Shown piece after piece: positions 50,733-59,073 of a stretch of 64,000 nt of DNA. The stretch's first letter is position 1. Each line of letters starts with the position of its first letter. This DNA is from Vallicoccus soli (GTDB taxonomy: Bacteria > Actinomycetota > Actinomycetes > Motilibacterales > Motilibacteraceae). The stretch covers positions 124,001-188,000 of the forward strand of contig NZ_QZEZ01000008.1 in assembly GCF_003594885.1 (NCBI RefSeq). The letters are read 5' to 3'. The notes under the pieces are model-generated. The model did not search any database. It was not told the DNA's origin and saw only the letters and a list, made by a program, of their open reading frames with translations. The translations under genes were made by a program, and so were the position numbers.

Positions 50733-51692
50733 GTGCGCGCCGCCGTCCTGCGCCGGCCCGGCGCCGCGCCCGTCCTCGCCGAGCACCCGGACCCCGCGGC
50801 GGGCGAGGTGCTCGTCCGGGTCACCGCCGCGCCGGTCGTGCCCCTCGACCTGCTCTGCGCCTCGGGCACCTCCTACTTCGGGCGCCCCGCCGTCCCGTAC
50901 GTCCCCGGGGTCCAGGGCGTCGGGGTCGTGGAGGGCGGCGCCGGCCCGGCGCCCGGCACCCGCGTCTGGTTCGCGACGAGGGCCGGCATGGCGCCCGGCG
51001 ACGGCAGCCTGGCCGAGCGCTGCGCCATGCCCGGGCAGGACGTGGTGCCCCTGGCCGACGGCGTGGGTGACGAGGTCGCGGCCGCCGTGGGCCTCTCCGG
51101 CGTGGCCGCGTGGATGGCGCTGTCCTGGCGCGGCGCGCTGCAGCCGGGGGAGCGGGTCCTCGTGCTGGGCGGCGGGGGTGCCGTGGGCCAGGCCGCCGCC
51201 GGCGCGGCCCGCGTGCTCGGCGCCGCCCGCGTGGTCTCGCTCTGCCGCTCCGAGGCGGCGGCCGCGCGCGCCCGGCGGGCGGGGGCCGACGCGGTCGTAC
51301 GGCTCGACGGGGACGAGGCCGCCCTCGCCGCGGCGCTGCGCGACGCCCTGCACGGCCCGGCCGACGTGGTCGTCGACCCGGTCTTCGGCCCGGCGGCCGC
51401 GGCGGCCTGCCGCGCCCTCGCACCGGGCGGGCGGCTGGTCAACCTCGGCGGCGCCTCCGGTGACACCGCCGTGCTGTCCTCCGCGGTCCTGCGCAGCGCC
51501 GGCGCCGGCGTCCTCGGCTACACCAACAACGCCCTGTCCCCGGCGCAGCGCGCGCGGGCGCTGACCGACGTGCTGGCCGCGGCGGCGCGCGGCGACGTCG
51601 TCGTGGAGCACGAGGTCGCGGCCCTCGACGCGGTGGGCGCGGCCTGGGCGTCGACCGCGGCGGGCGGCACGAGGACCGTGCTCCGGCCCTGA
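50733..51692 (+). CDS. Quinone-oxidoreductase/zinc-independent MDR family dehydrogenase
   Basis: A 319-residue medium-chain dehydrogenase/reductase. The GroES-like part has AGEVLVRVTAAPVVPLDLLC, and the NADPH-binding motif is VLVLGGGGAVGQAAAGAARV. Catalytic and structural zinc Cys clusters are absent, as in quinone oxidoreductases and enoyl reductases. It starts 1 nt after the LigA stop, so it is part of the same transcript and may reduce a ring-fission or CoA-bound intermediate. Confidence 0.87.
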   Translation: MRAAVLRRPGAAPVLAEHPDPAAGEVLVRVTAAPVVPLDLLCASGTSYFGRPAVPYVPGVQGVGVVEGGAGPAPGTRVWFATRAGMAPGDGSLAERCAMPGQDVVPLADGVGDEVAAAVGLSGVAAWMALSWRGALQPGERVLVLGGGGAVGQAAAGAARVLGAARVVSLCRSEAAAARARRAGADAVVRLDGDEAALAAALRDALHGPADVVVDPVFGPAAAAACRALAPGGRLVNLGGASGDTAVLSSAVLRSAGAGVLGYTNNALSPAQRARALTDVLAAAARGDVVVEHEVAALDAVGAAWASTAAGGTRTVLRP

Positions 51693-51724
51693 GGCGGCGC
51701 TAGGGTCCGGCGCGTGGGGTGCGC

Positions 51725-52663
51725 ATGAGGGTCACCGTGGTCGGCGCCGGGGTGGTCGGCCTGACGGTGGCGCACGAGCTGGCCGCCGCCGGGCACGCGG
51801 TGCGGGTCCTGGCCGACGCGGACGCGCAGGCCAGCACCTCGGGGGCGGCCGCCGCGCTCTGGTTCCCCCACGGCGTGCCGCACACGCCGCAGGTGCTCGC
51901 CTCCGCGGCGGCGACCTACCGCCGCCTCGTGGACCTCGCGCGCGACCCGGCCACCGGCGTGCGGGTGCGCGCGGGCACGGTGCTGTCGCGCCGTCCCGAC
52001 CCGGACCGGTCCTGGACGTCGGCGGTCCCCGAGCACCGCGTGCTCGGTCCCGGCGAGGCGCCCGCCGGGGCGAGCGGGGTGCGCTGCACCGTGCCGCTGG
52101 CCGTCACCGGCACCTACCTCGCATGGCTCCAGGAGCAGGTGCGCCGGCGGGGCGTCGCCCTCGAGCGCCGGGCCGTCGGGTCGCTGGCCGAGGTGGAGGG
52201 CGCCGACGCGGTCGTCGTCGCCGGCGGCGTGCGCTCGCCGGCGCTGCTCGGGGACGACCGGACCACGGTCCCCGTACGGGGCCAGGTCGCCCGCCTGGCC
52301 AACCCCGGGCTCACCGAGTGGGTGACCGACGACGACAACCCGGACGGGCTCACGTACGTCGTCCCGCGCGACGGCGACGTGGTCTGCGGCGGCACCGGCG
52401 ACGTCGGGGCCTGGGACCGCAGCGTGGACCCCGCCGTCGAGGACGCGGTGCTGCGCCGGGTGCGCGCCCTCGTCCCCGCGCTCGCCGACCGGCCGGTGCT
52501 GTCCCGGGCCGTGGGCCTGCGCCCCGGCCGCCCCGACGTGCGCCTGGAGCCGGTCGAGGGCCACGGGCGCCCCGTCGTGGCCTGCTACGGCCACGGCGGC
52601 GCCGGGTTCACGCTCTCCTGGGGCGACGCCGGCCGCGTGGTGCGGCTGCTCGAGGGCGCCTGA
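51725..52663 (+). CDS. D-amino-acid-oxidase-like FAD-dependent oxidoreductase
   Basis: A 312-residue flavoprotein of the DAAO family. FAD-binding VTVVGAGVVGLTVAHELAAA opens the protein, ASTSGAAAALWFPHG follows, LTYVVPRDGDVVCGGTGD is typical of the substrate domain, and GHGGAGFTLSWGDAGRV closes it. It should oxidise D-amino acids to 2-oxoacids with release of ammonia and hydrogen peroxide, though related amine oxidases look similar. An in-frame GTG at 51719 could also start it. It is 32 nt behind the MDR gene and may be an accidental passenger in the operon. Confidence 0.88.
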   Translation: MRVTVVGAGVVGLTVAHELAAAGHAVRVLADADAQASTSGAAAALWFPHGVPHTPQVLASAAATYRRLVDLARDPATGVRVRAGTVLSRRPDPDRSWTSAVPEHRVLGPGEAPAGASGVRCTVPLAVTGTYLAWLQEQVRRRGVALERRAVGSLAEVEGADAVVVAGGVRSPALLGDDRTTVPVRGQVARLANPGLTEWVTDDDNPDGLTYVVPRDGDVVCGGTGDVGAWDRSVDPAVEDAVLRRVRALVPALADRPVLSRAVGLRPGRPDVRLEPVEGHGRPVVACYGHGGAGFTLSWGDAGRVVRLLEGA

Positions 52664-52691
52664 GGCCGGCGCCGCCCCGAGGAGGCGCGCC

Positions 52692-53561
52692 TCAGTACGG
52701 GCAGGTGCTCCGGTACTCGGCGATCGCCGTGCTCGTGGCCGGCGCGGGGCAGAGGAACCGGTCGTAGCGCAGGTCGTCGTCCACGAACCGCTTGAGCCAG
52801 GACAGCGTGTACGTGGCGATGGTCGTGTTGGAGACGGTGGGCGCGAGGTGCCCGGCGCCGCGCAGCTCGAGGTAGGCCTTGTCGAGGGTCGCGGGCAGGG
52901 AGGCGTAGAAGGGCTCGGAGTGCGAGCGCACCGGGGCGACCCCGTCGTCCTCGGCGCCGATGACGAGGGTGGGCGTGCGCACCTCGGGCCAGGTCTTGTC
53001 GAGGTTCCACCCGGTCAGCGGGACGGCGGCCTGCAGCGACGGGTCGTCCTTGGCGGCCTCCAGGGCACCGCCGCCGCCCATCGAGTGCCCGACGACCGCG
53101 AGCCGGGTCGGGTCGATGCGGGCGCGCACGCTGCTGCGCTGGGTCAGGTACGCCAGCGCGGCCCGCAGCTGGTCGCCGCGGGAGGCCGGCTGGTCGTACG
53201 TGCTGAGGGTGTCGATGGTGATGACGACGAAGCCCTGCGAGGCCAGGCGCGGGCCGAGCCAGGCGATGCTGGACTGGCGCGCGGTGTAGCCCGGGGAGAC
53301 CGCCACGGCGCCGAACGTCCCGGCCGTGGTCGTCGTGGGGTAGTAGACCGTCCCGCCGCCGAAGCCGCTGACGGCGTAGCGGGACACGCTGGTCTGCGCG
53401 ACGGCGAACGGGCCGCGGGCGGCCTCGACGCTCGCGGTGGTGGGCTCCGGGCCCCGCGCGTACGGGTTGTCCGCGGCACCCGCGGGCTGGGCGAGGGCGG
53501 GCAGGGCGGCGGCGAGCAGGGCGGCGGCGAGGGGGGCGCGCAGCCGACGGGCACGGGTCAC
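52692..53561 (-). CDS. Secreted polyester hydrolase / cutinase with PET-hydrolase hallmarks
   Basis: A 289-residue secreted alpha/beta hydrolase. The signal peptide ends near residue 30 (AGAA). The mature part follows the TfCut2/LCC/IsPETase family almost segment by segment: NPYARGPEPTTASVEAARGP, FGAVAVSPGYTARQSSIAWL, GFVVITIDTLSTYDQPASRG. The triad is Ser160 in VVGHSMGGGG, Asp206 in IGAEDDGVAPV and His238 in RGAGHLAPT. Tyr92 and Met161 supply the oxyanion site, Trp185 the aromatic clamp. Cys271 and Cys287 match the conserved C-terminal disulfide. Gly184 and Leu239 differ from the usual Pro and Phe. GTG at 53561 follows GGAGGACCTCCACC. Confidence 0.95.
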   Translation of the reverse strand: MTRARRLRAPLAAALLAAALPALAQPAGAADNPYARGPEPTTASVEAARGPFAVAQTSVSRYAVSGFGGGTVYYPTTTTAGTFGAVAVSPGYTARQSSIAWLGPRLASQGFVVITIDTLSTYDQPASRGDQLRAALAYLTQRSSVRARIDPTRLAVVGHSMGGGGALEAAKDDPSLQAAVPLTGWNLDKTWPEVRTPTLVIGAEDDGVAPVRSHSEPFYASLPATLDKAYLELRGAGHLAPTVSNTTIATYTLSWLKRFVDDDLRYDRFLCPAPATSTAIAEYRSTCPY

Positions 53562-53689
53562 GGTGGAGGTCCTCCCTGACGGGCGGTGGCGGTGTCGCGG
53601 CAGAAGGTAGTGCTGTGCGGCACCCGGTCGCATCCCCGGTGCGACCGATCGCGTCAACATCGTCACAGCACGTCGCCGCGTGACGCAGG

Positions 53690-55906
53690 ATGGGTGGCGG
53701 TCGGCAGCAGGGACGGGGGCGGGACGTGGCGGCAGAGGGGTCGTTCGCGGACTTCCGGGACGCGGCGCAGGTCGTGCTGGAGGACCTGCGCGGGCGCGTC
53801 GGCCTGGACAGCTGGCTCGTGGCGCGGCGCACGGGCGGGGACTCGGTCGTCCTGGCGGCCGCCGAGGACGACCCCTTCGGGCTCGCGCCCGGCGCCAGCC
53901 GGCCGTTCGAGGACACGTACTGCGTGCGGGTGCTCGACGGGCGCGCACCGGCGGCGGCCGCCGACCTCGACGAGCACCCCGCGCTGGTGCAGGCGCGCGC
54001 CGCCAACGGCGTCCCGGCCCGGTCGGTGCTCGTCCTGCCGCTGCCCGGGCCCGACGGCGAGGTGCTCGGCACGCTCTGCGCGACCGGGCGCGCCCCCTAC
54101 CCGGGCGGGCAGCCGGAGCTCGACGCGGCCCTGCCCACGGTGCGGGTGCAGGCCTCGCTGCTCGGCGCGCTGCTCGCGCGCGAGCTGCGCCTCGCCGAGG
54201 CGGCCCGCCGGGCCGAGCGGGCGGAGGCCGCCGCGACGACCGACGTCCTCACCGGCGTGGGCAACCGCCGGGCCTGGGACGAGGCGCTGGCCCACGAGGA
54301 GGCCCGCGCCACCCGGTACGCGGGCGACGTCGCGCTGGTCGTCGTCGACCTCGACGGCCTCAAGGCCGTGAACGACGAGCAGGGCCACTCCGCGGGCGAC
54401 GAGCTGCTGCGGGTCGCCGCACGGGTCCTGCGGGCGCGGGCGCGCGAGAGCGACCTCGTCGCGCGCCTCGGCGGCGACGAGTTCGGGCTGCTCCTGCCCG
54501 GCACGGACGGCGCCGGCGCGGCGGCGCTCGCGGCGCAGCTGCGCGGCCTGCTCGCCGCCGAGGGCGTGGGCGCCTCGGTGGGGGCCGCCGCCCGGCCGAC
54601 CTCCGGCAGCCTCGCCGACGCGTGGCGCGCGGCGGACGCCTCCATGTACGCCGAGAAGGTCGCGCGCCGGTCCCGCGCGCTCGCCGAGCGGGCCGGGGAG
54701 CGGCCGCGGCCGGCCGGTCGGGCGGGCTCGGCGGCGCAGGCGGCGCAGGCGGCGGCCGCACCCGCCCCGCCGGCGAGCGTCGACGCGCTGCTGCGCCTCG
54801 CGCGCGACCAGCTCGGCATGGAGGTCGCCTTCCTCAACCGGTTCGACGGCGAGCAGCGCACGTTCCGCAACGTCCAGGCGCGGGTCCCCCTGCCCTTCGC
54901 GGCGGGCCGGACCGAGCCGCGGCAGGGCACGTACTGCCAGATGATCGTCGACGGCGCCCTCGGCGAGGTCACCCCGGACACCTCCCGCGACGACCGGGTG
55001 CGCGACCTGCCCATCACCGCCGAGCTGGGCATCGGCGCGTACGTCGGCGTCCCCGTGCACCTGCGCGACGGGCGCCTCTACGGCACGCTCTGCGCGTTCT
55101 CCCGCGAGCCCGACCCGACGCTGCGGGACCGCGACGCCCAGGTCCTGCGCTCCCTGCGCCAGGTCGTGGCCGACGTCGCCGAGCGCGAGGACGGGGAGGA
55201 GGCGCGGCGCCACGAGGTGCTGGCCCGGCTGGACGCCCTGCAGGCCGAGGGCGGCCCGCAGATGGTCTTCCAGCCGGTGCTCGAGCTGGACGGGCTGGGG
55301 CAGGTCGGGGTCGAGGCGCTGAGCCGGTTCCCGACCGGCTCGCCGGACGCGTGGTTCGCCGCCGCCGCCGCGGCGGGCGCCGGCCCGGACCTCGAGCTGC
55401 GGGCCGTGGCGCGGGCCCTCGAGGCGCTGGAGCACGTGGAGGGCTTCCTCGCCCTCAACGTCTCCCCGGCGACCGTCGCCACCCCCGAGCTCGCCCGCCG
55501 GCTCGCCCCGTACCCCCCGGGGCGGATCGTGCTGGAGGTGACCGAGCACGAGGCGATCGCCGACTACGACGGGCTCAACGCCGCCCTGCGCCCGCTGCGC
55601 GGCGCCGGCGTCCGCCTCGCCGTGGACGACGCGGGCGCCGGCTTCGCGAGCATGCGCCACGTGCTCGCGCTCGCGCCCGACGTCCTCAAGCTCGACACGA
55701 GCCTCGTGCGCGGCATCGACGCGCACCCCGGGCGCCAGGCGCTCGCCACGGCGCTCGCGACCTTCGCCGCGGCCACCGGCGCCACCGTGGTCGGCGAGGG
55801 CATCGAGACGCAGGCCGAGCTCGACCTGCTGCGGGACCTCGGCATCGCGCACGGCCAGGGCTTCCACCTGGCCCGGCCCGCGCCCCTCCCGGTGCCCGCC
55901 GGCTGA
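53690..55906 (+). CDS. GAF-GGDEF-GAF-EAL cyclic-di-GMP synthase/phosphodiesterase
   Basis: A 738-residue cytosolic signalling protein. Domain order is GAF (about 20-165), GGDEF (about 183-330), an Ala-rich linker, GAF (about 363-505), EAL (about 520-735). The GGDEF motif is intact (ARLGGDEFGLLL) and an RESD I-site lies five residues before it, so the cyclase half should be active and product-inhibited. The EAL half has GVEALSRF, LALNVSPATV, LEVTEHEAIADY, DDAGAGFASM, LKLDTSLVRGI, VGEGIET and GQGFHLARP, so the phosphodiesterase also looks active. A GTG at 53726 is an alternative start. Confidence 0.93.
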   Translation: MGGGRQQGRGRDVAAEGSFADFRDAAQVVLEDLRGRVGLDSWLVARRTGGDSVVLAAAEDDPFGLAPGASRPFEDTYCVRVLDGRAPAAAADLDEHPALVQARAANGVPARSVLVLPLPGPDGEVLGTLCATGRAPYPGGQPELDAALPTVRVQASLLGALLARELRLAEAARRAERAEAAATTDVLTGVGNRRAWDEALAHEEARATRYAGDVALVVVDLDGLKAVNDEQGHSAGDELLRVAARVLRARARESDLVARLGGDEFGLLLPGTDGAGAAALAAQLRGLLAAEGVGASVGAAARPTSGSLADAWRAADASMYAEKVARRSRALAERAGERPRPAGRAGSAAQAAQAAAAPAPPASVDALLRLARDQLGMEVAFLNRFDGEQRTFRNVQARVPLPFAAGRTEPRQGTYCQMIVDGALGEVTPDTSRDDRVRDLPITAELGIGAYVGVPVHLRDGRLYGTLCAFSREPDPTLRDRDAQVLRSLRQVVADVAEREDGEEARRHEVLARLDALQAEGGPQMVFQPVLELDGLGQVGVEALSRFPTGSPDAWFAAAAAAGAGPDLELRAVARALEALEHVEGFLALNVSPATVATPELARRLAPYPPGRIVLEVTEHEAIADYDGLNAALRPLRGAGVRLAVDDAGAGFASMRHVLALAPDVLKLDTSLVRGIDAHPGRQALATALATFAAATGATVVGEGIETQAELDLLRDLGIAHGQGFHLARPAPLPVPAG

Positions 55907-55912
55907 CGCCGC

Positions 55913-56926
55913 TCAGCGCAGGTCGAACACGAGCCGGGCGGGGACGCTGCCGGCCAGGACCTCCTCGAAGCAGGCGTTGACGTCCTCGAGCCGGCGCGTC
56001 TCGCGCACCACCCGGGTGCGCCCGAGGCGGTGCAGCTCGAAGACCTCCGCCAGGTCGGAGCGGGTGCCCACGATCGAGCCGATGACGGACTTGCCGCCGA
56101 GCACGAGGTCGAAGACCGGCACCTGCAGCACGCCGTCCGCCGGGAGGGAGACGAGCACGAGGCGCCCGCCGCGGCGCAGGGACGCGTACGCGGTGTCGAG
56201 GCTGGCGGGGGAGACCGCCAGGCCGAGGGCGACGTCGGCGCCGCCGAGGCGCTGCACCTCGGCCGCGACGTCGTCGGTGCGGGCGTCCAGGACGTGGTCC
56301 GCGCCGAGCTCCTCGGCCAGCTGCAGCTTCTCGTCCTCCACGTCGACGGCGACGACGGTGCCGCCGAAGACCTTCGCGTACTGCAGGGCCAGGTGCCCGA
56401 GGCCCCCGATGCCGGAGACCAGGACGAGGTCCGTGGGCCGCACCCCGCCGACCTTCACCGCCTTGTACGTCGTCACGCCGGCGCAGGTGAGCGGCGCCGC
56501 GTCGAGCGGGTCGACCCCGTCGGGGACGGGCACGGCGTAGCGCGCGTCGGCGAGGGCGTGCTCGGCGTACCCGCCGTCCATGCCGTAGCCGGTGTTGCGC
56601 TGCTCCAGGCACAGGGTCTCCCAGCCGCCGGTGCACTGGTCGCAGTGCCCGCAGGCGTAGCCCAGCCAGGGCAGGGCGACCCGCTGCCCGACCGCGACGC
56701 CCTCGACGCCGTCGCCGAGCGCCTCCACCACCCCGACGCCCTCGTGCCCGGGCACGAACGGCGGCGTCGGCTGCACCGGCCAGTCGCCGCGCGCGGCGTG
56801 GATGTCGGTGTGGCACAGGCCGGACGCCTCGATCCGGACGAGGACCTGGTGCAGCCCCGGCCGGGGCACGGGGCGGTCCTCGACGGTCAGGGGGCGGCCG
56901 AGCTCGTGGACGACGGCAGCGCGCAT
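55913..56926 (-). CDS. Zinc-dependent alcohol dehydrogenase (AdhP-like)
   Basis: A 337-residue MDR alcohol dehydrogenase. Catalytic zinc ligands are in GLCHTDIHAARGDWP and PGHEGVGVVEALG. The structural zinc Cys cluster is CGHCDQCTGGWETLC. The NAD motif is SGIGGLGHLALQYAKV. The length and motifs match AdhP-type primary-alcohol dehydrogenases. ATG at 56926 follows GAGAGGAAGAGC. It converges on the c-di-GMP gene with 6 nt between stops. Confidence 0.93.
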   Translation of the reverse strand: MRAAVVHELGRPLTVEDRPVPRPGLHQVLVRIEASGLCHTDIHAARGDWPVQPTPPFVPGHEGVGVVEALGDGVEGVAVGQRVALPWLGYACGHCDQCTGGWETLCLEQRNTGYGMDGGYAEHALADARYAVPVPDGVDPLDAAPLTCAGVTTYKAVKVGGVRPTDLVLVSGIGGLGHLALQYAKVFGGTVVAVDVEDEKLQLAEELGADHVLDARTDDVAAEVQRLGGADVALGLAVSPASLDTAYASLRRGGRLVLVSLPADGVLQVPVFDLVLGGKSVIGSIVGTRSDLAEVFELHRLGRTRVVRETRRLEDVNACFEEVLAGSVPARLVFDLR

Positions 56927-57023
56927 GCTCTTCCTCTCGTGGTCCCTGCGGTACGCGCCCACCCTGGCCGCGCCGGTCGCCGCGCCCCAGGGGCGAAGGT
57001 CCCGACCACGGCAGGGCGCGGTC

Positions 57024-57431
57024 TCACGGCAGGACCGCGGTGGCGTCCACCTCCACGAGCAGGTCGGGCTCGCCGAGGGCCGCGACGCCGAGCAGGGTGA
57101 TGGGCTTGCGGGGGTCGACGCCCAGCCGCTGGGCGGCGCGCGCGACGCCCTCGCCCAGCGCCGGGAGCTTGTCCTCGCCCCAGTCCACGACGTAGACGAC
57201 GAGCTTCGCCACGTCGTCGAACGTGCCGCCGACCGCGGCCAGGGCGGTGGCGACGTTGAGGTACGCCTGCTCCACCTGCGCGGCGAGGTCTCCCGCGCCC
57301 ACGGGGGTGCCGTCCCCGTCGCGCGCCACCTGCCCCGACAGGAAGACGGTCCGGGAGCCGGTGGCCACGGCCACCTGGTGGTAGTGCTCGGGCTGCGGCA
57401 GCCCCGCGGGGTTCAGCGTCTGGACGGGCAC
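57024..57431 (-). CDS. RidA/YjgF-family enamine/imine deaminase-like protein
   Basis: A 135-residue RidA-fold protein: LNPAGLPQPEHYHQVAVATG, RTVFLSGQVARDGDGTPVGA, YLNVATALAAVGGTFDDVAK. It lacks the Arg at the usual GPYSPA-to-Arg105 arrangement in a form I can place, so it may belong to a Rid subfamily other than RidA proper. GTG at 57431 follows GAGGAGG; an upstream ATG at 57464 would lie inside the operator. Divergent from and probably controlled by the TetR gene. Confidence 0.87.
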   Translation of the reverse strand: MPVQTLNPAGLPQPEHYHQVAVATGSRTVFLSGQVARDGDGTPVGAGDLAAQVEQAYLNVATALAAVGGTFDDVAKLVVYVVDWGEDKLPALGEGVARAAQRLGVDPRKPITLLGVAALGEPDLLVEVDATAVLP

Positions 57432-57461
57432 GACGGCCTCCTCGGGTTCGGGTGCACCATG

Positions 57462-57481
57462 CATAGCATCGTCATGCTATG
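57462..57481. promoter_or_regulatory. 20-bp TetR operator between ridA-like and tetR genes
   Basis: CATAGCAT-CGTC-ATGCTATG: perfect 8-bp arms with a 4-nt spacer, AT-rich against a very GC-rich background. It overlaps the -10 hexamer TATGGT (57478-57483) of the TetR gene, which itself lies 6 nt before the GTG at 57490. Autoregulation and control of the divergent gene are both expected. Confidence 0.88.
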
Positions 57482-57489
57482 GTCTGCAA

Positions 57490-58104
57490 GTGCCCAGGAC
57501 CGCCGACCCCGCCGTCCGCCGCGCGCTCGTGGAGCGCGCCGCGCACCTGCTCGCCCGGCGCGAGCCGGTCACCCTGCGCGTGCTGGTGCAGGGCACCGGC
57601 GCGTCGACCATGGCGGTCTACACCCACTTCGGGGGGATGCCGGGGCTGTGGCGGGCGGTGCGCCAGGAGGGCCACACGCGCCTGGCGGCCGCGCTCGACG
57701 CGGTCCCGCGCACCGGCGACGCGGTCCGCGACCTGGCCGCGCTCGGCGCGGCCTACGTCGGCGCCGCGCTCGCCGCGCCCGACCTCTACGCCGCGATGTT
57801 CGACCCCCGCGCCGACCTCGAGGACCCTGCGGCGGCCGAGCGCGGCTACCGGCGGCTCGTGTCCGCGGTCGAGGCGGTACGGGCCACCGGCCGGCTGCCG
57901 GCCGCCGCCGCGCCGGAGGAGGTCGCCGCGCGCCTCTGGTCCTGCGGGCACGGGGTCGCCTCGCTGGGCGCCGCAGGGCTGCTGCCCCGCGCCGCGGTCG
58001 CCGCGCAGGGACCCGACCTCGCGCTCGGCGTGCTGCTGGCCGCCGGCGCCGCCGCGGACGACGCGGGACCGTCCGTGCGCGCCGGCTGGGTGCTGCCCGG
58101 CTAG
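57490..58104 (+). CDS. TetR-family regulator
   Basis: A 204-residue TetR protein. HTH: RRALVERAAHLLARREPVTL, RVLVQGTGASTMAVYTHFGG, MPGLWRAVRQEG. The C-terminal ligand domain resembles TetR_C_33/WHG-type regions (ALGAAYVGAALAAPDLYAAM). It starts from a leaderless GTG. It ends one base before the convergent FGE gene's stop. Confidence 0.92.
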   Translation: MPRTADPAVRRALVERAAHLLARREPVTLRVLVQGTGASTMAVYTHFGGMPGLWRAVRQEGHTRLAAALDAVPRTGDAVRDLAALGAAYVGAALAAPDLYAAMFDPRADLEDPAAAERGYRRLVSAVEAVRATGRLPAAAAPEEVAARLWSCGHGVASLGAAGLLPRAAVAAQGPDLALGVLLAAGAAADDAGPSVRAGWVLPG

Positions 58105-59073
58105 CTAGAGGTCGGCCGCGCAGCGGAAGCCGGTGTGCCCGGTCGTGCTGTCTGGGGTGTTGCCGGTGCGCGCCGCGACGCGGTAGCGGTTGCAGTACGA
58201 GTCGTGGCACAGGTAGGAGCCGCCCCGCACCACCCGGGAGCTCCCGGTCGGCGGGCCCTGCGGGTCGACCCGCGTCTCGGGCCGGTCCGCGGCGTGCCAG
58301 TCCGTGCTCCAGCGGTCGGAGCACCACTCCCACACGTTGCCGGCCACGCACCACAGGCCGAGCCCGTTGGGGCGGTACGAGCGGACCGGGGCCGTCCCGA
58401 CGTACCCGTCCTCGGCGGTGTTGCGCGTGGGGAACGTCCCCTGCCAGGTGTTGCAGCGGTGCCGGCCGCGCGGGGCGAGCTCGTCGCCCCACGGGTACCG
58501 GGCCCGCTCGAGGCCGCCGCGGGCGGCGCGCTCCCACTCCGCCTCCGTGGGCAACCGCTTGCCCGCCCAGGCGGCGTAGGCGCTCGCGTCGTGCCACGAG
58601 ACGTGGACCACGGGGTGGTCCTTGCGCCCGGCCACGTCGGACCCCGGCCCCTCGGGCGCGCGCCACCAGGCGCCGCGTACCGCACGCCACCAGGGCGCCC
58701 CCGGGACCGCGCCCGGCATGACGTGCCCCGCCGCGGTCGGCGGGACGAGCGCGTGGAAGACGAACGACCAGCCGTACCGCTCGGCGTCGGTGACCCAGCC
58801 GGTGTCGCGCACGAAGGCGCCGAACTGCGCCGTGGTCACGGCCGTCTCGTCGACGAGGAAGGGCCGCAGCGCCACCTCGCGCACCGGGCCCTCGCCGTCG
58901 GCCGTGAAGGCGTCGGGGTCCTCGCCGCCCATGAGGAACGGGCCGCCCGGGACCCGCACCATGCGCCGCGCCACCTCACGCGGGTCGCGCTCGCGCACGG
59001 GCAGCGGCGGGCGCTCCCCCTCCGCCGGGGCGGCGGGCGGGGGAGCGCCGGGGCCGCAGCAGCTAGAAGCCAC
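58105..59073 (-). CDS. Formylglycine-generating enzyme (FGE/SUMF1-like), sulfatase-activating
   Basis: A 322-residue FGE-family oxidase. The domain begins near RMVRVPGGPFLMGG and holds HPVVHVSWHDASAYAAWAGK, LPTEAEWERAARGG, AGNVWEWCSDRW. The copper-binding Cys pair matches human Cys336/Cys341: GGSYLCHDSYCNRYRVAAR, followed by NTPDSTTGHTGFRCA. It should oxidise the Cys of CxPxR in the neighbouring sulfatase to formylglycine before export. The GTG at 59073 lies inside the sulfatase gene, giving an 11-nt overlap in another frame, so the two are translationally coupled. Both catalytic Cys are present. Confidence 0.94.
   Translation of the reverse strand: MASSCCGPGAPPPAAPAEGERPPLPVRERDPREVARRMVRVPGGPFLMGGEDPDAFTADGEGPVREVALRPFLVDETAVTTAQFGAFVRDTGWVTDAERYGWSFVFHALVPPTAAGHVMPGAVPGAPWWRAVRGAWWRAPEGPGSDVAGRKDHPVVHVSWHDASAYAAWAGKRLPTEAEWERAARGGLERARYPWGDELAPRGRHRCNTWQGTFPTRNTAEDGYVGTAPVRSYRPNGLGLWCVAGNVWEWCSDRWSTDWHAADRPETRVDPQGPPTGSSRVVRGGSYLCHDSYCNRYRVAARTGNTPDSTTGHTGFRCAADL

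Noticed and set aside
52682-52693. GAGGCGCGCCTC palindrome at the polyesterase stop
   Set aside because: It is a 12-bp GC palindrome of a kind expected often by chance at this base composition, with no supporting context.
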